DNA of 64,000 nt, taken from assembly GCA_046345315.1 (NCBI GenBank), contig JBKDKA010000068.1:15636-79635 (forward strand), given 5' to 3'. The DNA comes from F1-80-MAGs062 sp046345315 (GTDB taxonomy: Bacteria; Planctomycetota; Planctomycetia; Planctomycetales; Planctomycetaceae). Shown here in pieces: positions 34,171-42,550 of this stretch (its first letter is position 1; every line of letters starts with the position of its first letter). The notes below the pieces were generated by a model. The model made no database searches, had not been told where the DNA came from, and saw nothing but the letters and a program-made list of their open reading frames with translations. The translations under genes were made by a program, and so were the position numbers.

Positions 34171-34681
34171 ACCGCTCCAACGCGTGGGATCGAATCAGAC
34201 CAGTGGCCTGCCATGTCTGGCTGCCGCATGACGCTCTGCCAACAAAATCTTCCTGCATTCATCGCAGTCGCACTGCACACGGACGCTCCAGCAAGTGTGC
34301 CCATGGCAGGATCTGTGATCAGCGGCATCCAGCTCAGGTCTGAAACCGTTGAGCGTCAGATGTTTGTTGTGCGTTGCTGATGTTGAACTCAGCTGACAGC
34401 GACGGAGATAACTCCTGCAGTTCCGTTTCGTCTCTCAGGTCGCGAGTCAGTGTGTTTGCATTCCATAGAGTGTGTTTGCATTCCATTCTGAATCCGTCAG
34501 ATTATGTCACAAGGCCTGCCTCAAGATCAGCCTGACTGGTGGCTCACAGAAGGCATTCCGAATCATCGTGTCCGGAATTTCATCCGCCGAACAGAATCTG
34601 ATCGAAGCGGCCGCGAATTGTAACGGGCCGCGAAATGTGTTTGTGAACGATCGTGAACAGGAATGAATGGGAGTTGGATCT
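34171..34681. other. intergenic region with short direct repeat
   Basis: No convincing gene; a 64-codon frame at 34472-34666 lacks a ribosome site and homology. AGTGTGTTTGCATTCCAT occurs twice, at 34449-34466 and 34469-34486 (20-bp period), possibly a regulator binding pair or replication slippage product. Confidence 0.5.
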
Positions 34682-35218
34682 ATGGAAGTCGAAGCGGGTG
34701 GCCTTCGATTTATACTGCACGAAGAGGAACTCGAACTGATCGATGCCGAAGGAACGACTCTGGTTCGGCTCAGCCAGGATGAAACTCTTCGAGTACGCGG
34801 CCTCCTGAATGGCGATCTTCAGGGACTTCCCAATCGGCGCACTGTTTTTCGGGTCCCGGTTTTCGAGAACAGCGGACTGACCTGTATGCTGAGACTACAG
34901 CATCAGGAATTTGCAGTTCGTCCCAGAAACATCAGCCTGACCGGCATTTCCATCCCGATCACAGAGTCGCTCACCGGGCTGCTCGCGGAAGAACAGGAAG
35001 TCTCCGTGACTCTGCGTTTTGAAAACTGTTGTCAGGTTCTGCAGGGGATTGTGCGGCGACTGACGCCGCAGGCGGCCGGGATCTTCTTTCCAGAATCCAT
35101 TCGTGGCGAAAACATGGTGCCACCGGCCGATCTCATGAGAATCGTAATGCTGCTGCAGCGACAGTGGATGAATCGCCGAGCCCCCGGTCCGGTCAGAAAT
35201 CAGACAAAAACACCATAG
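34682..35218 (+). CDS. PilZ-like domain protein
   Basis: 178 residues. A first part (EVEAGGLRFILHEEELELID) is followed by a probable PilZ barrel with NRRTVFRVPVFENSGLTCML, then RNISLTGISIPI. The R...RVPV and (D/N)ISLTGI elements correspond to the RxxxR and D/NxSxxG c-di-GMP motifs of PilZ domains, with Asn in place of Asp. Role if so: c-di-GMP-responsive regulator in the cytoplasm. The start at ATG 34682 has GGGAG 8 nt upstream; ATGs at 34667 and 34663 overlap that site. A basic Pro/Arg tail ends the protein. Single gene; moderate confidence because the first arginine motif is imperfect. Confidence 0.6.
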   Translation: MEVEAGGLRFILHEEELELIDAEGTTLVRLSQDETLRVRGLLNGDLQGLPNRRTVFRVPVFENSGLTCMLRLQHQEFAVRPRNISLTGISIPITESLTGLLAEEQEVSVTLRFENCCQVLQGIVRRLTPQAAGIFFPESIRGENMVPPADLMRIVMLLQRQWMNRRAPGPVRNQTKTP

Positions 35219-35520
35219 CGGAACAGCTTGCGATCGATGTTTCCTGCTCGATCCGTCAGGTCAGGTGACCAACGCTTCTTTCTGCAGGCTTGCCGAAATC
35301 ATCAAAATCGTCACCGTGCCGAGTTCTTCAGGAGCGTGCGAGGCTGACGTGGGTATGGCCCGATTCCGCACACCAGCCTTGACGGTGCAGCCATGAACTT
35401 GGTCAAATTCCCCTTTGTGGATGCTCAACTCTGTGTGGGGAGTTAAGGGAGACGGCGCCTTTATGGTCACGGCCCCTGTCTGCAATCCACTCCGAATCCG
35501 TATCTTGAGGAATCAGAATA
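35219..35520. other. intergenic region, no gene seen
   Basis: About 300 bp. TTGACG at about 35373 and GTCAAA 17 nt further on hint at a promoter for the next gene, but the -10 is poor. Confidence 0.35.
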
Positions 35521-35988
35521 ATGAAACGTCATACAGCAGTACTGTCGCTCGCAGCAGCTTTGCTGGCTCTGTTTGCAGCGTCCGGCTCCGCGGAAGACAA
35601 GAAGGAAGAAGCAAAGTTCTCTGCAAAGTGCCCGGTCTCCGGAGCTGACGCAAAGAAAGAACAGCATGCTTCTTACAAGGATAAGGAAGTTTACTTCTGC
35701 TGTGAGAAATGCAAGGCGGCATTTGAAGCAGACAACAAGAAGTTCGCAGTCAAGGCAAACCATCAGCTCGTTCATACGAAGCAGTTCGTTCAGGTCAAGT
35801 GTCCACTTTCCGGTGGTCCGTTGAACAAAGAACAGGTCGTGAAGGTCGGCGAAGTTGAAGTGGCATTCTGCTGCGACAAGTGCAAGGGAAAGACTGCCGG
35901 CGCCAAGGGCGACGAACAGCTGGCTCTGGTGTTCAGTGACGAAGCATTCAAGAAGGGCTTCGAAGCACCGAAAGAAGAAAAGAAGTAG
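35521..35988 (+). CDS. secreted protein with two TRASH/YHS-like metal-binding motifs
   Basis: 155 residues: signal peptide (MKRHTAVLSLAAALLALFAA, cleavage near GSAED), then two similar modules. Module 1 has KCPVSGADAKKEQ then VYFCCEKCKAAFE; module 2 has KCPLSGGPLNKEQ then VAFCCDKCKGK. The pattern C-P-x-S-G ... F-C-C-x-x-C resembles TRASH/YHS domains, which bind Cu, Zn or other soft metals. The protein is Lys-rich and ends in a charged tail. Probable role: periplasmic metal binding or sensing. GAGGAA precedes the ATG and a strong terminator follows, so it is monocistronic; the strong signals and simple Lys/Ala-rich composition suggest it is highly expressed. Confidence 0.75.
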   Translation: MKRHTAVLSLAAALLALFAASGSAEDKKEEAKFSAKCPVSGADAKKEQHASYKDKEVYFCCEKCKAAFEADNKKFAVKANHQLVHTKQFVQVKCPLSGGPLNKEQVVKVGEVEVAFCCDKCKGKTAGAKGDEQLALVFSDEAFKKGFEAPKEEKK

Positions 35989-36034
35989 TCTCGACCGTTC
36001 GAGTCAGAGACCTCTTTGCCGTACGAAGATTCAG

Positions 36035-36078
36035 CAGGCAGTCGTGAGTTCACTTCACGGCTGCCTGTTTTCGTTTCT
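36035..36078 (+). terminator. intrinsic terminator of the TRASH-like gene
   Basis: A 13-bp stem, CAGGCAGTCGTGA (36035-36047) with TCACGGCTGCCTG (36055-36067) and one G-T pair, a 7-nt loop, then TTTTCGTTTC. Confidence 0.82.
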
Positions 36079-36132
36079 GCAACGTACTTTGGACCATTTC
36101 TGCGAGAACGTTGCTGAGCCGCGTGGTTTCGA

Positions 36133-37560
36133 CTACCGAATCAAGAACGTTCTCTGCCGCAACTGCCGATGAAGTTCCTGAAGACCGAGCGATCCCGAAT
36201 ACGTCTGAGTCGTCCGTCTCCACCAGCAGACTCTTTCGGGAAACTCCACAACGATCTTCAACCGATCGTCTTCGTTTGGTGATGTCGCGTTCTCAGCGGA
36301 AATATTTTCCGATTCAGCGGCCCGCAGTGCGACGATTGCGGCTTCAATGACGGCGAACTGAAAACGATCTTCCGGATAAATCGGTGCCCCTGTTTCGCTC
36401 AACGACCAGCGATCGATGCGCACCGGACACCAGTCATCAAGCGGTTCCGTGGGGCCCACGAAAGGCTGAAGTGACAGTGGTAGTCGATCGACCACATCGG
36501 AACGCACGAATAATCGGAACACTTCCGGACGGCTGGAATAAAGCTGCCACGAAAGCCAGTTGTCAGCAATTCCGAACAGACCGCTGGCCGGAATGCCGAA
36601 GAGAAACACCGACATCAGAATGGCTGACTTCGTTTGAATCCGCGGGCTCGGCGGTCTCGCTGGATCTGTGCGTTTCCTCTCCGAAGAACTCTCAGGAGCA
36701 GCGTCGCAGGGGAGTCCGGCGCAGCGTCGCAATGTCGATTCCGACCACATGATTACTGAAATGATCAGCAGGAAAGAGATGTTCCAGCAGAGAACAGCCG
36801 GAAAGTGATTCAATCCCCAGGGGCCCAGTGCGGCGATCAGCGAAAGGTGCAGTACCGTTGTGCATCCAATGATCAGTCCTGCGGAGTGGCTGCAAATCAG
36901 CACCAGACCAGCAAGAAACTCGCCGGCAGTCAGCAGCAGGCAAAGGACTCTGACCGTCGACGGGTCCGCTGCTGCCAGAGGTTTGCCAATCATCCGCAAC
37001 AGTGCTGCGACGATCTCACCCGTCATACTGGCTTCGATCTCCGGTGTGAATCGTGAGACTGCGGAGCTCAGATAAACAGCGGCAATCGTGTATCGCAGCA
37101 TTCCCGTCACGCTGTGGGATCTCGAAAAGACAGCAAGCTGCAGAAGGCACAACAGAAAGAACCAGTGCCATGCCTGCAGCAGATGCTGGTTTGTGACCGT
37201 GATGAGCACGCCGAGAATCAGGCTCAGCCATGTTGCAAACTGTCGCAACGTTCCTGTTTGAATGTGGATCAGGGGACACGCCACCGCATGCGTCTTTGGA
37301 AACATCCATTCAAGTCCAGACAACAACAGCAGGGCAGAAAGAACAAACAGATACCCAGATGCTGCCACAGCTGCCAGCTTTGGATTCCATGGGAGATTCG
37401 GAATCAACGGAACTGACGGGAACGAAGATGCACCGATCCAGAGTCGCCACGTCAATGCGATCAGTACGAGCTCAGAGAGGACGGCCACGAATGTGAGTTT
37501 CGCTGTCACCTGTGACAGAACGGAGGCACAGTCGGATGTGGAGCTGTCGGATGCGAGCAT
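36133..37560 (-). CDS. polytopic membrane protein, possibly HTTM/DoxX-like
   Basis: About 475 residues from ATG 37560; the frame extends to 37773 but that extension is polar and lacks a ribosome site. About eight to ten hydrophobic segments are visible (LTFVAVLSELVLIALTWRLW, YLFVLSALLLLSGLEW, FATWLSLILGVLITVT, WHWFFLLCLLQLAVF, LLLTAGEFLAGLVLICS). It includes a MLRYTIAAVYLSSAVSRFTPE segment and NHFPAVLCWN, which resemble HTTM/DoxX-type 'vitamin-K-carboxylase-like' integral proteins of planctomycetes. The C-terminal 120 residues are soluble (WCPVRIDRWSLSETGAPIYP, LKIVVEFPERVCWW). Function unknown. It ends just after the TRASH gene's terminator, convergent with it. Confidence 0.65.
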   Translation of the reverse strand: MLASDSSTSDCASVLSQVTAKLTFVAVLSELVLIALTWRLWIGASSFPSVPLIPNLPWNPKLAAVAASGYLFVLSALLLLSGLEWMFPKTHAVACPLIHIQTGTLRQFATWLSLILGVLITVTNQHLLQAWHWFFLLCLLQLAVFSRSHSVTGMLRYTIAAVYLSSAVSRFTPEIEASMTGEIVAALLRMIGKPLAAADPSTVRVLCLLLTAGEFLAGLVLICSHSAGLIIGCTTVLHLSLIAALGPWGLNHFPAVLCWNISFLLIISVIMWSESTLRRCAGLPCDAAPESSSERKRTDPARPPSPRIQTKSAILMSVFLFGIPASGLFGIADNWLSWQLYSSRPEVFRLFVRSDVVDRLPLSLQPFVGPTEPLDDWCPVRIDRWSLSETGAPIYPEDRFQFAVIEAAIVALRAAESENISAENATSPNEDDRLKIVVEFPERVCWWRRTTQTYSGSLGLQELHRQLRQRTFLIR

Positions 37561-37857
37561 CAGCCTGTTTCGATAAATGACCTGTTGAATGAGAGATCGG
37601 AGCCGTCTCAGAATTCTTGTCAGAAACGGTTCGCCTGTGAACGAACTTTGAGAACAGTTTGACAGAGCCCGAGAAAAGCACCATCCTGTTATCGTGCAGA
37701 ATCGCAAACACGTGTTCTGCCGGAGTTCACTCTGATTCCGCTGCCTGAAATACCGTCGGTGATCTGACAGCAACTCTTCGCGTTCTCCCCGCCTGATTTC
37801 CCATCGTTAACGCAGTCAATCCTCTGACATTGAAACCCTTCACTGAGGAACACTCAG

Positions 37858-40800
37858 ATGAGACTCTTCGCTGACTATCCGTCTCTGCAGACAAAGAGAT
37901 TGACCACATGTGAGATTGCCGGCAGCGAACGGCTCTCGTTGTCCCGCCTCAGCCTGGCAATTTTTTCGATCCTGACGACGATCGGCGTCAATGCGAATGC
38001 AGCCGAATCACCGGACTTTGCAGCTCTGGAAAAAGAATACGCGGCGACTGCGAAACCACTCATCAAAACCTTTTGTCTGGAATGCCATTCGACAACGGCA
38101 AAGGAAGGGGAGCTGGATCTGGAGCGGTTCACCGATCTGAAAGCCGTTCGAGCCGATTCCCAGGTCTGGATGAAAGTCACGGAGATGATCGGCAATGGCG
38201 AGATGCCTCCCGCTGATTCAGCACAACCCACGCGAGAACAGCGTGCTCAACTGGCAGACTGGCTCCGGAGATATCTCGATGCCGAGGCTCTTGCAAGTGC
38301 CGGTGACCCAGGCCCCGTGATTCTTCGACGTCTGAACAATGCCGAACTCACTTATACGATTCAGGATCTGACCGGCGTTCCGCTCGAACCAGCAAAGGAG
38401 TTTCCTGTCGACGGCGCCGCGGGCGAGGGATTCACCAACACCGGTGCTGCGCTCGTCATGTCTCCGTCGCTGGTGACACGGTATATCGATGCGGCTCGCG
38501 AGATTTCGAGTCACGCCATCCTCCTGCCGGACGGGATTCGCTTCTCGAACCACAAGACTCGAAACGACTGGACCAACGATGCGTTGGATCGAATCCGTGG
38601 ATTCTATCGACGGTTCGCGGACCATGGTGGCGGGGAGAAAGTCAATCTGCAGGGAATCGTTTTCGACACCAACGAAGGCGGTCGACTGCCGGTCGAAAAG
38701 TACATTCAGGCGACCCTGAGAGAACGAAGTGCTCTGCAGTCCGGAAAGACGACTCTGGAAACTGTCGCAAAGAACGATGGCCTGAATGAACGATATCTGA
38801 AACGTCTCTGGGAGCTGCTTAATCCCAGTGACGGAGTTGCACCGGGATCAAAAGCCTCCGGCGTTCTGGCGAATCAACCGATTTCAATGCTTCTGAAAGA
38901 CGTTCAGACTCGATGGGCGTCCGCTTCGCCGGAAGATGCGGCGGGCATTGCGGAACGGATCCATCTCTGGCAGCAGGCACTCTGGAAGTTCACAACTGTC
39001 GGTCACATCGGCAAACTGAATGGACCGAAGGCATGGATGGAACCTGCCAGCCCGCTGACGAGCCGTCAGGAAGTTCGACTGCCGGTACCGGTCTCTGAGA
39101 ATGGAAAGGACATTATTCTGTATCTCGGAACCAGCACGGCCGGCGATGGCAGTGATGATGATCAGGCCATCTGGGAGAAGCCGCGTTTTGTCGCGGCAGG
39201 TCGACCGGATCTGATGCTGAAGGATTTGCGTAGTGTCGTCCAAAAACTGGATGAACAGCGTACAGAGATGTTCAGAACAGTGGCAGGCTGCCTCGATGCA
39301 TCTGCTGAAGCACTTCGATCCGACACAGCTGTCGATGCGGAATCGCTGGCTCAGCGTCACAAGGTCTCGAAGGATATTCTTCGAGCCTGGCTGCAGTATC
39401 TTGGCATCGGGATGGCTGGTTCTGTAACGCCCGGGACGCTGCTGACAGGAAAGACAGAGTCACAGAATGGTTATGAGTTCGTCAAGGGCTGGGTCGGCAA
39501 TGATGCTCTGAGTGCGGTTGCCAATTCTTCTGACCAGCATGTCCGTGTGCCGGGGAATATGAAACCGCACAGTATCGCCGTGCATCCAACTCCGACGCTC
39601 TCAATTGGAACAGCCTGGCGAAGTCCGGTTGCGGCCTCACTGACGATTCAGGGAACCGTTCAGCATGCGCATCCGGAATGCGGAAACGGTGTCGAATGGT
39701 CACTGGAACTGCGACGCGGCAACACTCGCCAGCCGCTCGCGAAGGGGACGGCTCATGGTGCGACACCAGTAACGATCGGCCCGCTGGAGAACACCGCTGT
39801 GATCGTTGGTGACGTCATCAGCCTGGTGATCAGTCCGAGAGATGGCAATCATTCCTGCGACCTGACAGCAATCGACCTGACACTGAAATCCGCTTCGGAA
39901 ACATGGGATCTCGCAACTGACGTCTCCCCGAATATCCTTGCCGGCAATCCACATGCAGACCAATCTGGTCGACCGGATATCTGGACATTCTATTCCGAGC
40001 CAGTCGGCAGCGCATCAGGTCCAGTGATTCCGGCCGGGTCATTGCTCGCTCGATGGCAGGCAGAATCCAGCCCCGAGAAGCAGCATCAGCTCGCGGAAGA
40101 GATTCAGAAGCTCCTTCAGAATTCAACGCCCCCGTCACCAGACACACCCGATGGAAAGCTGGCTGCTGAACTCACATCACTCAGCGGTCCTCTCATGTCA
40201 GCAGCTCTGATGTCCGCTTCCGCGGAAAGCAATACCGTCGACAACAGCGAATCCGAATACGGTCTTTCTCGTACACTCTTCGGAGCACAAACGAATGGAT
40301 CACCGATTGATACTCAGAGTCTTCACGTGAAGGCTCCCGCTGTACTGAGCGTCAGGATTCCCGCCGATCTCGTTGCAGGAACAGAATTCGTGACCGCAGT
40401 GTCGATCGCAGTTCCTGCGGATCAGCCGGCCGGTGAGAATCGCGGCAGTGTGCAGTTGCGTATTTCAACAACAGAGCCGGACATGAAATCACTTTCGGAG
40501 ATTCATCCGGCATCGGCAACCGTGACAGCAGGTTCCGGACCCTGGACGAGCAATCTTCGTGGAGTGACCTGGGGAACACCGGTCATTGTGGCTGAAAGCG
40601 GATCTGCTCGTGCAAAGATGGAAACGGCTTTCGAAGACTTTCGTACTCTGTTTCCAGCGGCATTGTGCTACACGAAGATCGTTCCGGTCGATGAAGTTGT
40701 CACTCTGACACTGTTTTATCGTGAAGACGAACACCTGCAGAAGCTGATGCTCACCGAAGCGGAAACAGCTGAGCTCAATCGACTGTGGGATGAGCTTCAC

Positions 40801-42237
40801 TATGTCAGTCGCGATGCACTGACCCTGGTTGATGCCTTTGCTCAGCTCATGGAATACGCAACGCAGGATGCAGATCCGAAGGTCTTTGAACCACTGCGGG
40901 GGCCCATCAATCAGCGTGCCGAGGAATTTCGTCAGTTGATGCTGGCGACGGAGCCTCTTCACCTGGACTGGATGATTCAGTTTGCTGATCGAGCTTATCG
41001 ACGTCCACTGACAGAATCGGAATCAAAAGGGCTCCGCGAACTGTATGCGGACCTCCGCCGAGACGAGATCCCTCATGAAGATGCAATTCGAACCCTGATG
41101 ACTCGAGTGCTTGTGTCACCGTCCTTCCTGTATAAGCTCGAGCAGCCCGCCGAGCAGGGTCGGTCAGCGCCTGTCAACAATCATGAGCTGGCATCGAGGC
41201 TGAGCTACTTTCTATGGTCTTCGATGCCGGATGATGAACTTCGACGGCTCGCTGATTCCGGTAAGCTGACGGATCCCGAAGTGCTGACCGGTCAGGTGCG
41301 TCGAATGATCAAAGACGATCGCATCCGCAGACTGTCTGCGGAGTTCGCATGTCAGTGGCTGCACATTTCAGATTTTGATCAGCTGGATGAAAAGAGTGAA
41401 CGCCATTTCCCGACGTTTACCTCTGTTCGAAAGCCGATGCACGAAGAGGCAATCCGGTTCTTCGAAGATCTCTTTCGAGAGGATCGTTCCGTTCTGAATC
41501 TATACAATGCCGACTATACGTTTCTCAATGCGACGCTCGCAGAGCACTATGGAATTCCGGGTGTTGAAGGAGATAATTGGCGGAGAGTCGATGGAGTTCA
41601 GAAATTCGGACGCGGCGGAATTCTGACGCTGGGTGCGACACTGACGAAGCAATCCGGAGCATCGCGAACCAGTCCGATCCTGCGAGGAAACTGGCTTTCT
41701 GAGGTGCTGCTCGGTGAGAAACTTCCGAAGCCGCCGAAGGGTGTTCCGCTGCTTCCGGAAGACGAATCCGGTGAGACGCTGACAGTGCGGCAACTGGTTG
41801 AAAAGCACACGGAGAATCCGAAGTGTTACGGATGTCACCAGCGGATCGACCCGTATGGTTTTGCACTTGAAGGCTACGATGCCATCGGGCGAGCTCGAAC
41901 AAACGACCTCAGCGGGCGTTCGGTCGACACAAAGACTCGTGTCATGGACGGAACCGAAGTTGACGGTATCGAAGGGCTTCGAAAATATCTGCTGACTTCG
42001 CGGCGTGATGCGGTCCTTCGTCAGTTCTGTCGTAAACTACTGGGATACTCGCTGGGGAGAGAAGTGCGGCTTTCTGATCAGCCGCTGTTGACTCAGATGA
42101 TGCGGGAGTTGGAAAAACGAGATTATCATGTCAGTGTGATTGTTGAAGCGATTGTGACCAGCTCGCAGTTCCGTGAAATTCGCTCACGGGATGCTTTACC
42201 GGACGTTGCTGAATCGGTCAGCGATGTTGGTCGCTGA
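37858..42237 (+). CDS. DUF1592/DUF1588/DUF1585 protein with two CxxCH heme-like motifs
   Basis: 1459 residues, exported. After a signal region (LAIFSILTTIGVNANAAES) comes a cytochrome-like segment with CLECH (73-77) and GEMPP. The planctomycete module order follows: DUF1587 (RRLNNAELTYTIQDLTGV), a long central region of about 700 residues, DUF1595 (MIQFADRAYRRPLTESESKG), DUF1592 (ELASRLSYFLWSSMPDDELR, FLNATLAEHYGI), DUF1588 (GGILTLGATLTKQSGASRTS, PILRGNW, CYGCHQRIDPYGFALEGYDA with a second CxxCH at 1323-1327) and DUF1585 (RQFCRKLLGYSLGREVRLSD). The central region contains a beta-rich carbohydrate-binding-like part (VRVPGNMKPHSIAVHPTPTL, SLELRRGN). These proteins are thought to work outside the cytoplasm with DUF1552 partners; reaction unknown. 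Such a DUF1552 gene follows. Confidence 0.88.
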   Translation: MRLFADYPSLQTKRLTTCEIAGSERLSLSRLSLAIFSILTTIGVNANAAESPDFAALEKEYAATAKPLIKTFCLECHSTTAKEGELDLERFTDLKAVRADSQVWMKVTEMIGNGEMPPADSAQPTREQRAQLADWLRRYLDAEALASAGDPGPVILRRLNNAELTYTIQDLTGVPLEPAKEFPVDGAAGEGFTNTGAALVMSPSLVTRYIDAAREISSHAILLPDGIRFSNHKTRNDWTNDALDRIRGFYRRFADHGGGEKVNLQGIVFDTNEGGRLPVEKYIQATLRERSALQSGKTTLETVAKNDGLNERYLKRLWELLNPSDGVAPGSKASGVLANQPISMLLKDVQTRWASASPEDAAGIAERIHLWQQALWKFTTVGHIGKLNGPKAWMEPASPLTSRQEVRLPVPVSENGKDIILYLGTSTAGDGSDDDQAIWEKPRFVAAGRPDLMLKDLRSVVQKLDEQRTEMFRTVAGCLDASAEALRSDTAVDAESLAQRHKVSKDILRAWLQYLGIGMAGSVTPGTLLTGKTESQNGYEFVKGWVGNDALSAVANSSDQHVRVPGNMKPHSIAVHPTPTLSIGTAWRSPVAASLTIQGTVQHAHPECGNGVEWSLELRRGNTRQPLAKGTAHGATPVTIGPLENTAVIVGDVISLVISPRDGNHSCDLTAIDLTLKSASETWDLATDVSPNILAGNPHADQSGRPDIWTFYSEPVGSASGPVIPAGSLLARWQAESSPEKQHQLAEEIQKLLQNSTPPSPDTPDGKLAAELTSLSGPLMSAALMSASAESNTVDNSESEYGLSRTLFGAQTNGSPIDTQSLHVKAPAVLSVRIPADLVAGTEFVTAVSIAVPADQPAGENRGSVQLRISTTEPDMKSLSEIHPASATVTAGSGPWTSNLRGVTWGTPVIVAESGSARAKMETAFEDFRTLFPAALCYTKIVPVDEVVTLTLFYREDEHLQKLMLTEAETAELNRLWDELHYVSRDALTLVDAFAQLMEYATQDADPKVFEPLRGPINQRAEEFRQLMLATEPLHLDWMIQFADRAYRRPLTESESKGLRELYADLRRDEIPHEDAIRTLMTRVLVSPSFLYKLEQPAEQGRSAPVNNHELASRLSYFLWSSMPDDELRRLADSGKLTDPEVLTGQVRRMIKDDRIRRLSAEFACQWLHISDFDQLDEKSERHFPTFTSVRKPMHEEAIRFFEDLFREDRSVLNLYNADYTFLNATLAEHYGIPGVEGDNWRRVDGVQKFGRGGILTLGATLTKQSGASRTSPILRGNWLSEVLLGEKLPKPPKGVPLLPEDESGETLTVRQLVEKHTENPKCYGCHQRIDPYGFALEGYDAIGRARTNDLSGRSVDTKTRVMDGTEVDGIEGLRKYLLTSRRDAVLRQFCRKLLGYSLGREVRLSDQPLLTQMMRELEKRDYHVSVIVEAIVTSSQFREIRSRDALPDVAESVSDVGR

Positions 42238-42280
42238 TCTGTACTCGGGTGAACATTCTGATTAAGCTGGCAGCCAGAGA

Positions 42281-42430
42281 ATTGTCAGTCATGAAGTAAC
42301 GAAAGACAAAATGTGGTTCCTGTGTGCCACTGGCTATGCGAGTGCTGTTGGTTCAAAAACACTGGCATAGCCAGTGGCACACATCAATGGATCTTTGACA
42401 GTGCACTAGTGGATTGTCAGAGCTTAAAAC
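42281..42430. repeat. inverted-repeat element, family 1, copy A
   Basis: Arms GTGTGCCACTGGCTATG..AGTG (42322-42344) and CACTGGCATAG.. to GTGGCACAC (42360-42382) pair over 22 of 23 positions around a 15-nt loop. The flanks ATTGTCAGTCATGAAGT (left) and GCACTAGTGGATTGTCAGA (right) are shared with copy C at 50034-50180, so the whole element is about 145 bp. Confidence 0.85.
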
Positions 42431-42441
42431 AAGGGTCTTGT

Positions 42442-42467
42442 GTCATTCCCGCCTCCACGGGAATGAC
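42442..42467. repeat. short GTCATTCCCG/CGGGAATGAC hairpin
   Basis: GTCATTCCCG (42442-42451) and CGGGAATGAC (42458-42467) with a 6-nt loop, just right of element copy A. A related hairpin follows copy C. The ATTCCC-N-GGGAAT core resembles dispersed repeats found in several unrelated bacteria (for example the dRS3 type of Neisseria). Confidence 0.8.
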
Positions 42468-42550
42468 GGTCCTGGAATCAAGGTGTGACAAAGAACTAGC
42501 CAACTTTCTGACGCATGTCGTCTGTAACATGTCGAATGAGGAACTGAACC

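Larger units (their letters stand above)
42238..42550. other. intergenic region filled by repeat elements
   Basis: The 313 bp between the DUF1592 and DUF1552 genes consists mostly of the two inverted-repeat elements. These probably inserted into what was originally one transcription unit. Confidence 0.6.

Noticed and set aside
34472..34666. 64-codon frame ending immediately before the PilZ-like gene
   Set aside because: No ribosome site, no homology; start lies inside the 20-bp direct repeat.
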